Source: RUG12461 sp045661345
GTDB lineage: Bacteria; Bacillota; Clostridia; Lachnospirales; Lachnospiraceae
Direction of reading: 5' to 3'
Assembly: GCA_045661345.1 (NCBI GenBank)
Contig: JAZRFM010000030.1
Location: 1-64,000, forward strand
Length of the DNA stretch: 64,000 nt
Shown here in pieces: positions 16,376 through 24,571 of the stretch. Positions within the stretch are counted from its first letter, which is position 1; every line of letters begins with the position of its first letter. Under the pieces are notes generated by a model. That model was not told the origin of the DNA and searched no databases. It saw only the letters and a list, made by a program, of their open reading frames with translations. Both the position numbers and the translations under genes were made by a program.

Positions 16376-17440
16376 TTATTCCGCTCTTGCCATTGCCTGG
16401 TCGTAATCCCTGGTGCCAACGAATACCGGATTCTTGTAGGGGTTCTTCTTCATCTCGAGGGATCTCTTGATGATCACGGAGATGCAGAGCACGTTTGCAA
16501 TGATGGCTGCGATGGCAACCACGCCCTGTGCCGTGGGATTCGCCGTGATCCCGGCAGCCGCCAGCTGATCCGGGGAGGTCATCTCCGTCATCTGGATCGC
16601 CGTCACGCCGTTCTCCGTTGCTCCCTGATAAAGAGAGGGAAGTACCGAGAAGGGCTCGTCGATCTGGAACAGGGGGAATACCTGCGCGAACATACACCAG
16701 ATCGCCAACGTGTTGGCACGGTTCTGGATCCAGCCGCCCTTGTTCCAGAGGGCATTTGCAAAGGTCGGTGCCAGAAGCAGCGCCACACCGCAGTACCAGG
16801 TATGGGTCGGCAGATTGCAGTAGGTGTACTCAAAGTTCCAGATATCATAGGCGACGATAAACCAGATCGTCATATCGGGCCAGAGCATATCCTTCTGTCC
16901 TTTGGAGGAGAAGATGCCGATGCAGCCTGTCATGCAGAAGATATTGATGAGACCTGCGATGGCGTTGACAATGTTCCACCAGCCGCCGTAGAGCCATACG
17001 TTCTCGGAGGAGAACCACCAGCCGCCGGCAAGTCCGCCTGCCGCCATTCCCTTCACTGCGGACTCAATGTCGGAAGCAACGGCAATCAGGATGTTGATGG
17101 AAACGATGAGCCAGGGCCACCATTTGAACCAGTCCTTCTTTCCGATGCCCCATTTGTACTTCAGCATCATGAAACCGACGCAGCCGATATCCGCCGCATA
17201 CAGCTTCGCGTAGTGGAACCAGCCGTTCATGTAGAGCACCGTCTGGTTATAGGGTCCGAATACACCTGCGTTAGCAAGCAGGAAATAGACCGTGAGTGCC
17301 AACGGAAGAACTACGAAGACCGCGATTCCGCCGGCTTTTGTACGACGACCGATCTCATTCATGACGATCAGCCCGGCAAACACCAGCACCCATCCAAGGA
17401 GCTGCATCATTGCCTTGTCACCGTATAGTTGGAATAACAT
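16376..17440 (-). CDS. polytopic membrane protein, DUF5692-like
   Basis: A 354-residue protein with roughly nine to ten hydrophobic helices and many tryptophan and glycine residues (KWWPWL, GGWW twice). It resembles the uncharacterised DUF5692 family of gut Clostridia and relatives; the family name is from memory and moderately certain. No catalytic motif or transporter signature is visible. It is monocistronic with a strong promoter, an AGGAGG ribosome site 6 bases from the ATG and a strong terminator, suggesting solid expression. Function unknown. Confidence 0.75.
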   Translation of the reverse strand: MLFQLYGDKAMMQLLGWVLVFAGLIVMNEIGRRTKAGGIAVFVVLPLALTVYFLLANAGVFGPYNQTVLYMNGWFHYAKLYAADIGCVGFMMLKYKWGIGKKDWFKWWPWLIVSINILIAVASDIESAVKGMAAGGLAGGWWFSSENVWLYGGWWNIVNAIAGLINIFCMTGCIGIFSSKGQKDMLWPDMTIWFIVAYDIWNFEYTYCNLPTHTWYCGVALLLAPTFANALWNKGGWIQNRANTLAIWCMFAQVFPLFQIDEPFSVLPSLYQGATENGVTAIQMTEMTSPDQLAAAGITANPTAQGVVAIAAIIANVLCISVIIKRSLEMKKNPYKNPVFVGTRDYDQAMARAE

Positions 17441-17484
17441 AACTAACCTCCTGTTTTCTGTTATTGCGATATATCACCAGAGAG

Positions 17485-17513
17485 ATTATATGTCTTTTAT
17501 GATCCAGCTTCAA
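17485..17513 (-). promoter_or_regulatory. promoter of the DUF5692-like gene
   Basis: Minus-strand TTGAAG (17508-17513), 17-base spacer, TATAAT (17485-17490); the leader is about 40 bases. Confidence 0.8.
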
Positions 17514-17671
17514 CAAGGCAAAAAGACACATCATGCGAAATGTGCGACTTTTTAGACAATTTGGGGGAAATGTATCACCAAAACAGAGAGTGTAAAAATG
17601 AACGAGAAAAAGCCTACAGTCTAATATTTGAAGTAGGGCTATTTGAGAAAAGAGCACACCCTCTGAAATAC

Positions 17672-19201
17672 CTATGCGCCAAACAGAATAGATACAACCT
17701 CACCATTTTGGATTGTGATGGTAATCCAAATGCCGTAAGCACCTGATGAACCAGATCCAAACATTTCGTTAAACTCATTCTCATCCACCGGTCTAGCTTC
17801 TTCTGCCTCTTGAGATGCTATCGTGTATCCATCAGCGAGTTTAATCAGCCTTTTTTTATCATCGAATTTAGTAAAGGTTGTCCAATCACTATTCCAATAT
17901 CCTACGACCCCATCTATGGCAAGTTTGCCAGCTTCGATATTTGCATATCTGATGCTACCATCTGTAGGGAATTCTGTTCCAGAGTCATCCACATAAGTTC
18001 CTGTATATCTCCCATCTTCAAGGTCGTTTTCTTCGCTTTCTTCCATCAGACAATAATCTCCTCCGCAATACACCGTAGGGACAGCAGACGCCAATGCGCC
18101 TAGGTATTCATAAAAATGCGAATCCTGGTTTCCATAGATTTCTTTTGCTGCTGACATAGACGTGTCAAGATTATTCCCCTCTAGCAAATTTTCCATGGTA
18201 ACCGCCATAATATTCGAGGCGTAGATCGTATTGATTACATCTGAATTAGCAACTATTGCAGCTACGCCTTTGTTCTGGAACGCATCACACAACGCAGTAG
18301 TCCTTAATCCAGAACAAGAATTGAGATAAATAAATGAACCTGACATATCACGCATATAAATGTTTATCATCTTGGGAGTAATGACGTAATACCCGCTATT
18401 GGCCAATACCATAAAGCTAAGATTCTCATAATATGTATCATAGATAGTTTCAGTAAGCACTAAGCACGGGCCCTCTTCTTCCGTATACAGGCCATGTCCA
18501 TTCCATAGAATCATTTCATTTGTAGAAAAATCGGAAAAAACTCTTCCAAGAGTGACATCTTGATTATCAAGATCTGTCTTCCATGTGATTTGATCATATG
18601 CATTTGCGATCTTCTGGGCTGCTCCATCTACACAATCATGACATATGCTTTTTGTTTCTTCGTCACGTACGTCAAACTCCGTTTTAAACGGCTCTGCTGT
18701 GATAATAGAAACCTGCAATTCTCCTGCTCCTGAACTTGTTTCAGACGAGAAAGGTTTAAAAATATAGTGTATCCCATTCGAAAACTCAATATAGATGTAA
18801 TCTCCATGGTTTATAACAGTCGTTGCTGTGCCATCCGCTTGCCATTTTTCTGCAAGATTATTTACTTTTTTTATCGCCGCTGCATAATCTTCTTCGTTTT
18901 GGTAGTTACGGTCGGCATATACTTCTATTTCCGTCTGTATCTCTTTGATGTATTTACCGGTTTCTATGCAATCTTCCTTTGAAGCAGGCACGACGTCTAT
19001 CCCTGTTTCATTGACACGAGATAGTTTTACCGTGTTGACAGAATCAAAAGTTCCATGAGTATCAACAGATTCCACTTCTGTTTCTTCTATCACCTTTACC
19101 ATTCCACCATCTGAATTCTGTTCAGCGCTACCACATGCACTCAGGTGAAGCAACGCTAATACCGTAATTATTAATAGCCATGGTCTTTTATAATTCTTCA
19201 T
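17672..19201 (-). CDS. lipoprotein with caspase-like (clan CD) peptidase domain
   Basis: A 509-residue exported lipoprotein: signal peptide with lipobox LSAC (lipidated Cys23), an N-terminal region of about 140 residues, then a domain with the clan CD arrangement, a WNGHG motif (His236) at the end of one hydrophobic strand and IYLNSCSG (Cys296) at the end of another. This His-Gly / Ser-Cys pattern is that of caspase, gingipain and CHAT-type cysteine peptidases. The C-terminal 120 residues form a separate beta-rich region with no recognised family. It follows the zinc-ribbon membrane protein by 57 bases with a modest ribosome site. Base composition is AT-rich compared with flanking genes. Catalysis and substrate are inferred. 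Confidence 0.7.
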   Translation of the reverse strand: MKNYKRPWLLIITVLALLHLSACGSAEQNSDGGMVKVIEETEVESVDTHGTFDSVNTVKLSRVNETGIDVVPASKEDCIETGKYIKEIQTEIEVYADRNYQNEEDYAAAIKKVNNLAEKWQADGTATTVINHGDYIYIEFSNGIHYIFKPFSSETSSGAGELQVSIITAEPFKTEFDVRDEETKSICHDCVDGAAQKIANAYDQITWKTDLDNQDVTLGRVFSDFSTNEMILWNGHGLYTEEEGPCLVLTETIYDTYYENLSFMVLANSGYYVITPKMINIYMRDMSGSFIYLNSCSGLRTTALCDAFQNKGVAAIVANSDVINTIYASNIMAVTMENLLEGNNLDTSMSAAKEIYGNQDSHFYEYLGALASAVPTVYCGGDYCLMEESEENDLEDGRYTGTYVDDSGTEFPTDGSIRYANIEAGKLAIDGVVGYWNSDWTTFTKFDDKKRLIKLADGYTIASQEAEEARPVDENEFNEMFGSGSSGAYGIWITITIQNGEVVSILFGA

Positions 19202-19258
19202 AATTGATCCTGTTACACATTTTCATTGATGTCTACTCACAATGGCACTTATCTTCGA

Positions 19259-19906
19259 CTACAAAGTCTTTGATAATTGTCGCTTTATAAATGCTATGAA
19301 AGAAACCACAAGAAGCACACATTTATATATGCTGAGGATAATACAGACGATATACAAAACATTAACAGGAACAAGGAAGACAAAGCATAGCATCCCGACA
19401 ACAATGATAATAATGCGAACAAAGATGAAGGCCAGAATGATAAAGCGCGAACTCAGTCTGAATACCCAATAAACCAATGTGGTCACAAAGAGTGCAAGGC
19501 CCGCAAGAAATAACCAAGAAAGAATAGCCTGCGTTCTTTCCGGCATTGCCATGATTTTATAAAAAAGCTGCACCCCATCAGGACCAAAATCGTATAAATC
19601 CCCAAAAATCTCAAAAGTGCTTTCGTTCCGAAGTATAAAGGGTATGATGTTTGCCAGAATAAGCTGTATGAGAGTGGGAATAAAAAGACTGCTCAGAAAT
19701 AAAGTGAAGTTTGACACTCCAAAATTTGGAATCACTATTGTATCCGCTTGTTGTTGTGGTAAGTTATATGGTTGTTCAGGGCTTGGTTGTTGGTTCTGTG
19801 TGTTAGCTTTCTGCTCTTCTTTCTGTAGTGGATGTATTGCATTTCCACAGTATAAGCAAAATTGTGCGTCATTTGGTATGTTCTTCCCACACCTCCAGCA
19901 AATCAT
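19259..19906 (-). CDS. zinc-ribbon membrane protein
   Basis: A 215-residue protein beginning with a short zinc ribbon (CWRCG...CLYCG, four cysteines within the first 21 residues), then a Gln/Pro-rich linker (about 30-60) and three to four membrane helices (about 67-92, 125-150, 155-190, possibly 190-205). Such N-terminal ribbons followed by helices are common in Clostridia and have no known function. It has a strong AAGGAGG ribosome site and precedes the caspase-like lipoprotein, with which it may be co-transcribed. AT-rich islet gene. Confidence 0.75.
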   Translation of the reverse strand: MICWRCGKNIPNDAQFCLYCGNAIHPLQKEEQKANTQNQQPSPEQPYNLPQQQADTIVIPNFGVSNFTLFLSSLFIPTLIQLILANIIPFILRNESTFEIFGDLYDFGPDGVQLFYKIMAMPERTQAILSWLFLAGLALFVTTLVYWVFRLSSRFIILAFIFVRIIIIVVGMLCFVFLVPVNVLYIVCIILSIYKCVLLVVSFIAFIKRQLSKTL

Positions 19907-20073
19907 AATAACCTCCTTGATTAAAAATCATTTATCAATCGTGTGGCAAACATGATAGGTTCAGTACGTCATTTTCAAATATACCCACTAGTTATGTATA
20001 TTCCAATCAAGCAGCAATCAACATATTTTCTTCTTCATAAGTACCTCCCTGTCAATCGAATTGTTATTAAATA

Positions 20074-20116
20074 TCCGAATCGGATTTTCATATTATTTTA
20101 TCATGTCCGAATCGGA
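20074..20116. promoter_or_regulatory. paired palindromic operators upstream of the Xre gene
   Basis: Two identical copies of TCCGAATCGGA at 20074-20084 and 20106-20116, 32 bases apart (about three helical turns). Each is a short palindrome with arms TCCG/CGGA. Position just upstream of an Xre-type regulator suggests self-repression and possibly control of the divergent zinc-ribbon gene. Confidence 0.65.
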
Positions 20117-20148
20117 TATACAATAATTTTTCGAAGGGAGGCTTGCTC

Positions 20149-20487
20149 ATGGAATTGGATTATAAGGCGATTGGAATCAGGATTCGTCGATTAAGAAAAG
20201 AGCAGGGATTTACCCAACAAAAACTCGCCGAATTATCAAATCAAGAGCCCTCCAATCTTTCTCATATCGAGCGTGGCGCAACAAAGTTGAGTCTTCCTAC
20301 AATAGTCAATATTGCAAACGCCCTTGGCGTTACTGTGGATGATCTTTTATGCGATAGTCTTGAAGCCGCGAAGTCTTCCTATGGAAAAATCGTCGAAGGG
20401 ATCCTCTCTGACTGCACACATCGGGAAATGAAAATCCTAACAGAAACCATACTTTGCTTGAAGGAAAACCTCAGAATATCTGAATGA
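20149..20487 (+). CDS. Xre/Cro-family transcriptional regulator
   Basis: A 112-residue protein with an N-terminal helix-turn-helix (about 5-65; FTQQKLAELSNQEPSNLSHIERG is its recognition segment) and a 45-residue helical tail that could dimerise. The ATG at 20149 is seven bases after AAGGGAGG; an upstream TTG adds two residues. The two palindromes directly upstream are its likely operators. It is divergent from the zinc-ribbon and caspase-like genes and may regulate them. AT-rich islet gene. Confidence 0.9.
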   Translation: MELDYKAIGIRIRRLRKEQGFTQQKLAELSNQEPSNLSHIERGATKLSLPTIVNIANALGVTVDDLLCDSLEAAKSSYGKIVEGILSDCTHREMKILTETILCLKENLRISE

Positions 20488-20514
20488 CCTCTTTCAATAT
20501 ATTCTGAATAAAAA

Positions 20515-20556
20515 ACTGCGAACTCCATATATCCCGGAATACTCGCAGTCTTTTAC
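20515..20556 (+). terminator. terminator of the Xre gene
   Basis: ACTGCGA and TCGCAGT pair around a 21-base loop and are followed by CTTTTAC, 28 bases after the stop. Confidence 0.6.
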
Positions 20557-20666
20557 TAAGTGTGAACTGAATACTTCCCTTAATGAAACCATTCAAGAGG
20601 AAGCGTAACTTGTCTTGCAGTTTGCACTACATTGTACTATTGTCATTGCTAACAGGAGGTCATATC

Positions 20667-20966
20667 ATGTTGAAAAATGCGACTGTCAGTGCCCGTATTG
20701 ACGAAAATGTGAAAACTCAGGCTGAGGATATTCTTCGGCAACTTGGAATCCCCGTTTCCGTTGTCATCAACACTTTATACCATCAGATTATTGCAAGAAA
20801 CGGTGTTCCGTTCTCACTTACACTTCCTACAGCACCCAAGTCTGTCGAAGAAATGAGTTCCTCAGAATTGGATATGAAATTAGACCACAGTTATAGACAG
20901 GCTCGTTCACGACAAGGTCGACCGATGATCGATGTATTTGACTCCATTGAAAGGAAGCATGTTTAA
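20667..20966 (+). CDS. RelB/DinJ-family antitoxin, apparently without its toxin
   Basis: A 99-residue protein with a ribbon-helix-helix N-terminus (ATVSARIDENVKTQAEDIL, about 4-22, and the following helices), typical of RelB/DinJ antitoxins that bind their own promoter and neutralise an RNase toxin. The ATG has AGGAGG eight bases upstream. Downstream, an ATG overlaps the stop codon (TAATG), the usual toxin arrangement, but that frame closes after 18 codons and the next gene is an unrelated one on the other strand. The toxin appears lost. AT-rich islet gene. Confidence 0.82.
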   Translation: MLKNATVSARIDENVKTQAEDILRQLGIPVSVVINTLYHQIIARNGVPFSLTLPTAPKSVEEMSSSELDMKLDHSYRQARSRQGRPMIDVFDSIERKHV

Positions 20967-21022
20967 TGGATCATTTTGGAATCAGCACCGAAACGCTTTC
21001 GACTCATGGAAGACGAACCTGA
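20966..21022 (+). pseudogene. 18-codon stub at the expected toxin position
   Basis: ATG at 20966 overlaps the antitoxin stop. The frame reads MDHFGISTETLSTHGRRT and stops. It shows no RelE/YafQ similarity; it may be the residue of a deleted toxin gene or chance. Confidence 0.25.
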
Positions 21023-21032
21023 TCTGGCGGAA

Positions 21033-21290
21033 CTAAATTTCCCGCAAGATCAGCTCTGTGATACCCGGATTCGATCCCTGGCGGACTCGCTTTACCTTTG
21101 AATTCCGTCCATAGGAAAACTCCTCCTCGATCGCGTCACGGATTCTTGTCCCGCCATGATAGCCATGAATCAATCGTATGATATAAACCCCAGCTGAAGC
21201 TTTCTTTACCTCGTTTTCCGCTTTGCTTACAGCCTCCTCTACTCTGAGACCGTGAAGATCAACCTCGATTACTCCCGATGTCACCTGCAT
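21033..21290 (-). CDS. stand-alone small MutS-related (Smr) domain protein
   Basis: An 85-residue protein consisting of one Smr domain: the DLHGLRVEEA motif near residues 11-20 and a second conserved segment IHGYHGGTRIRDAI near 41-54. In MutS2 the equivalent domain cleaves nucleic acid; here the usual HGKG is replaced by HGYHGG. Stand-alone Smr proteins in Bacillota are little studied. It lies 54 bases after trmL in the truA-trmL unit and is probably its last gene. Confidence 0.85.
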   Translation of the reverse strand: MQVTSGVIEVDLHGLRVEEAVSKAENEVKKASAGVYIIRLIHGYHGGTRIRDAIEEEFSYGRNSKVKRVRQGSNPGITELILREI

Positions 21291-21344
21291 ATTGTTGGTT
21301 CTCCCATTGTTATATATGTGTCAGCATATGAAATCCCTATGGAT

Positions 21345-21833
21345 TTACCAGCTTAGCCTGTGCAGATCTCCTTCCGCCGTCAGTCCCGGAAACCCATTCT
21401 GGCGTAATGCCTCATACAGCAGGATGGCTACGGAATTGGCAAGATTTAAAGAGCGCTCACCCTCGATCATCGGAATACGAACGCAGCGCTCAGGATTTTG
21501 GATCAGAAGCTCTTCCGGGATACCGCCGCTCTCTTTGCCAAACAACAGGAAGGCATTTTCGGGATAGTTCACTTCATCATAAGACTGCTTTGCCTTTGTC
21601 GTAGCCATAAAGACTGCTGCATCGGGATTCTTCTCGAGGAAGTCTTCGTAGTCGATATAACGTGTCACATCCAGCCTGTCCCAATAGTCCATTCCCGCGC
21701 GTTTCAGATTCTTTTCCGTGAGTTGAAAGCCAAGGGGCTCAATGAGATGCAGTTTTGTCCCGGTTGCTACACAGGTACGGCCGATATTTCCCGTATTACT
21801 GGCAATTTCCGGTTCGAGAAGTACGATATTCAT
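21345..21833 (-). CDS. trmL: tRNA (cytidine(34)-2'-O)-methyltransferase TrmL
   Basis: A 162-residue SPOUT-fold methyltransferase that 2'-O-methylates the wobble base of certain leucine tRNAs using SAM. It starts MNIVLLEPEIASNTGNIGRT and has the knotted-domain motifs GKESGGIP and EGERSLNLANSVAILLYE. The size is normal. Its ATG overlaps the truA stop by four bases (ATGA), so the two tRNA-modifying enzymes are translationally coupled. Confidence 0.93.
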   Translation of the reverse strand: MNIVLLEPEIASNTGNIGRTCVATGTKLHLIEPLGFQLTEKNLKRAGMDYWDRLDVTRYIDYEDFLEKNPDAAVFMATTKAKQSYDEVNYPENAFLLFGKESGGIPEELLIQNPERCVRIPMIEGERSLNLANSVAILLYEALRQNGFPGLTAEGDLHRLSW

Positions 21834-22567
21834 AGAAATTCGATCCCCATTAATGTCAACCCGCACGCTGGGGCGGTAGGTCCCGTAGCGCTGCGGTCTT
21901 TCTTTTCCAGAATCTCCGCGATTTCTTCCGGTTTTCTCTTTCCGTTTCCAACCTCCAGCAGCGTCCCCGCGATGATGCGCACCATGTTATAAAGAAACCC
22001 GTTTCCGGTGATACGGATCGTGATGAGATCTCCCTCTTTTTCAACCGTCAGCGCGTAGATCGTGCGAACCGTCGTTTCTGCTTCCGTCGCAGGAGAGCAG
22101 AAGCTCTGAAAATCATGCTCACCCACTAGATAGGAAGCCGCCGCACGCATCGCCGAAAGATCTAACTCCCAGTGGTAAAAGTACGTATTCCGTCGGCAGT
22201 TCGGATCCCGCATAGCACGGTTTAGAATCCGGTATTCGTAAGTCTTTCTGCTGTTACAATGACGGGGATGAAAATCAAGCGGCACCTCTTTGGACTGCTG
22301 CACGACAATGTCTTCCGGCAGCGACTGATTCAAGGCGTAGGAGATCTTTTCCGGCGGGATCCTTGTATCGGTATCAAACACACAGACATTCCCCATCGCA
22401 TGGACACCCGCATCCGTCCGACTCGCACCGATCACCTTGATCTCTTCTCCCAGAAGCCTTGTCAGTTCACGGTTTAACACAGCCTCAATCGTGACGCCGT
22501 TCGGCTGGATCTGCCAGCCACAGTATTCTGTTCCGTCGTATGCTATGATCAGGAGGATTCTTTTCAT
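21830..22567 (-). CDS. truA: tRNA pseudouridine(38-40) synthase TruA
   Basis: A 245-residue enzyme that isomerises uridines 38-40 in the anticodon stem. The catalytic Asp52 is in GASRTDAGVHA, and the YDGTEYCGWQ N-terminal segment is standard. The ATG at 22567 follows an AGGTGAT ribosome site; a TTG two codons upstream is ignored. The ecfA1-ecfA2-ecfT-truA order is conserved in Bacillota, but here a 307-bp fold-back repeat separates ecfT from truA. Confidence 0.95.
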   Translation of the reverse strand: MKRILLIIAYDGTEYCGWQIQPNGVTIEAVLNRELTRLLGEEIKVIGASRTDAGVHAMGNVCVFDTDTRIPPEKISYALNQSLPEDIVVQQSKEVPLDFHPRHCNSRKTYEYRILNRAMRDPNCRRNTYFYHWELDLSAMRAAASYLVGEHDFQSFCSPATEAETTVRTIYALTVEKEGDLITIRITGNGFLYNMVRIIAGTLLEVGNGKRKPEEIAEILEKKDRSATGPTAPACGLTLMGIEFL

Positions 22568-22582
22568 TCTCAATCACCTATA

Positions 22583-22889
22583 TGAGATCAGAGGCAAAAG
22601 CCTTTCTATCGTCTATACGCCATGGCAAACTGTAAAGAAAATATAAGCGAACACTTTATGAGGGGCTTGGTTTCTCTTGGCATTTGCATCTGTATCAGCA
22701 AGAATTTGCCACGACGGCAAATCCAAGTTCCATGCGCCATGGATGGCGCATTGGAACTGGTTGCGTACTGTCTAAGGATCCTCGCGCAAATGCTTAGAGA
22801 AGCCCAGCCCCGAAATAAGTGAGCGTCATTTTATTTTCAGTTTGCCATGCAGAGCATAGAGGAAAAAAATGGCTTTTGCCCTGATCTCA
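22583..22889. repeat. 307-bp imperfect fold-back (MITE-like) element
   Basis: The two ends are inverted copies (TGAGATCAG-GGCAAAAGCC type), and the match continues inward through GCATGGCAAACTG, GGGGCTGGG-TTCTCT and GCATTTGC blocks to a central palindrome around GCGCCATGGATGGCGC. The whole interval folds on itself with interruptions. No open frame of note lies inside and no target duplication is obvious. It fills the entire ecfT-truA gap and would be transcribed if the two genes share an mRNA. It could be a non-autonomous mobile element or a long structured RNA. Confidence 0.7.
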
Positions 22890-22898
22890 CAGCACGCC

Positions 22899-23732
22899 TT
22901 AGAAAAACAGCTTTCCGCCGCCGAGAACCTTGGTCCAGAGAAGGCTGAGCAGGATCATAGCCGCAAAATACGCAAACAGTATCAGATAAGCGTTCCGATC
23001 CAAAGCCGTATACCGCAGCGGTTTCATTTTTGTCCTGCCGTCACCGCCATGATAGCATCGCGCTTCCATCGCCATGGCAAGGTCATTCGCTCTGCGGAAT
23101 GCCGATACGAATAATGGCACCAGAAGCGGGATCATCGCTTTTGCGCGCTTGATCAGGCCACCGGTCTGAAAATCCGCGCCCCGTGCCATCTGAGCCTTCA
23201 TAATCTTATCCGTTTCCTCTGTCAGGATCGGAATGAATCGCAGCGCAATTGACATCATCATCGCGATCTCATGCACCGGCACACCGATCTTCCCCAGGCC
23301 CCGTAATCCCTTTTCCAGACCGTCCGTCAACTGATTCGGCGTGGTGGTGAGCGTCATCAGAGACGTCCCGAGAATCAGGTAAACCAGGCGGATCATCATC
23401 AGGATTGCCATCTGGATGCCTTCATAAGTCAGTTTAAAAATCCCGAACTGCACGATGACAGTACCTGTCGTAAAGAACAGGTTCATCGCTGCCGTGATGA
23501 TCAGGATAATGATGATGGTTCGCAGTCCCTTCACCATATAGGAAAAGGGAACGGTAGAAAAGATAATCAAAGAGATCAGGAACGCCGTCGCAACCGCAAG
23601 TGCAAACGGTCCCTGAAAGATAAACAAAGAGATTAAATACAATAGGGTTCCGACCAGTTTCACACGGGGATCCAGTCGATGAATGACGGACTCCGCCGGA
23701 TAATACTGTCCCAAAGTTACATCTTTTAACAT
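22899..23732 (-). CDS. ecfT: ECF transporter transmembrane component EcfT
   Basis: A 277-residue membrane scaffold that couples the two ATPases to exchangeable substrate-binding S components in group II ECF vitamin transporters. It has five to six helices and the two cytoplasmic coupling motifs around ARGAD and the Ala-Arg-Cys of AMEARCY. It overlaps ecfA2 by seven bases. ThiT, encoded 20 kb away in this window, is a likely client. Confidence 0.95.
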   Translation of the reverse strand: MLKDVTLGQYYPAESVIHRLDPRVKLVGTLLYLISLFIFQGPFALAVATAFLISLIIFSTVPFSYMVKGLRTIIIILIITAAMNLFFTTGTVIVQFGIFKLTYEGIQMAILMMIRLVYLILGTSLMTLTTTPNQLTDGLEKGLRGLGKIGVPVHEIAMMMSIALRFIPILTEETDKIMKAQMARGADFQTGGLIKRAKAMIPLLVPLFVSAFRRANDLAMAMEARCYHGGDGRTKMKPLRYTALDRNAYLILFAYFAAMILLSLLWTKVLGGGKLFF

Positions 23733-24571
23733 ACTACTCTTAAAATCTCGTCTTTTGCCTCTGCCACTGTGGTCGCATCGGTATTGACCGGAACACCCGC
23801 TTCTGCAAGCGCATGCATCACATATGTCACCTGCGGTGCCATCAGACCGATCTCCTCCAGTTCCCGGTAATGGGAAAACACTTCCCGGGGTGTGTCATCA
23901 TACAGGATACTGCCGCCGTTCATCACGATCAGACGATCCACGAAACGCGCGACATCCTCCATGCTGTGGGAAACCAGGATCACCGTGATCTGCTTCGTCC
24001 TGCGCAGATCCGCTACCATCTCCAGGATCTCATCCCTGCCCTGCGGATCCAGCCCTGCCGTCGGCTCGTCCAGAATCAACACCTCAGGCTGCATGGCCAG
24101 GACACCTGCGATTGCCACACGTCGCTTCTGACCGCCGGAAAGCTCAAAGGGGGAGTCATAGAAATGCTTCTCCGGGAAGTGAACCGCATTGAGGGAAGCT
24201 ACCGCACGAAGCATCGCTTCCTTCTCATCCAGACCCTGATTTTTCGGCCCGAAACAGACATCTGTCATCACAGTCGTTTCAAATAGCTGATGCTCTGGAT
24301 ACTGAAACACCAGTCCCACCTTTGTCCGCAGGGTACGAAGATCATACCCTTCGTCATAAATATCCGCGCCGTTATAAAAAATCCCGCCGGACGTTGCCCT
24401 GATCAGTCCGTTGAGATGCTGGATCAAGGTGGATTTTCCGGAACCGGTATGGCCGATGATACCGATAAATTCACTGTCCCCGATCTCCAGATTGATATCG
24501 CGCAGGGCTTGTACCTCCATCGCCGTGCCGGGATTGTAGATGTAGTTCAGTTTGTTGACGATAATTGACAT
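23726..24571 (-). CDS. ecfA2: ECF transporter ATPase EcfA2
   Basis: A 281-residue ABC ATPase: Walker A GHTGSGKST, signature LSGGQKRRVAIAGVLA, Walker B ILDEPTAGLDP, and a C-terminal extension typical of EcfA proteins. The start MSIIVNKLNYIYNPG overlaps the ecfA1 end by 25 bases; the longer frame upstream lies within ecfA1 and is not used. It heterodimerises with EcfA1 and binds EcfT. Confidence 0.95.
   Translation of the reverse strand: MSIIVNKLNYIYNPGTAMEVQALRDINLEIGDSEFIGIIGHTGSGKSTLIQHLNGLIRATSGGIFYNGADIYDEGYDLRTLRTKVGLVFQYPEHQLFETTVMTDVCFGPKNQGLDEKEAMLRAVASLNAVHFPEKHFYDSPFELSGGQKRRVAIAGVLAMQPEVLILDEPTAGLDPQGRDEILEMVADLRRTKQITVILVSHSMEDVARFVDRLIVMNGGSILYDDTPREVFSHYRELEEIGLMAPQVTYVMHALAEAGVPVNTDATTVAEAKDEILRVVC

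Noticed and set aside
17441..17671. Gap between the DUF5692-like and caspase-like genes
   Set aside because: Apart from the DUF5692-like promoter at 17485-17513, I see no convincing gene or terminator in these 230 bases.
21006..21101. 31-codon plus-strand frame as a missing toxin
   Set aside because: It overlaps the Smr gene in antisense and has no toxin-like sequence or ribosome site.
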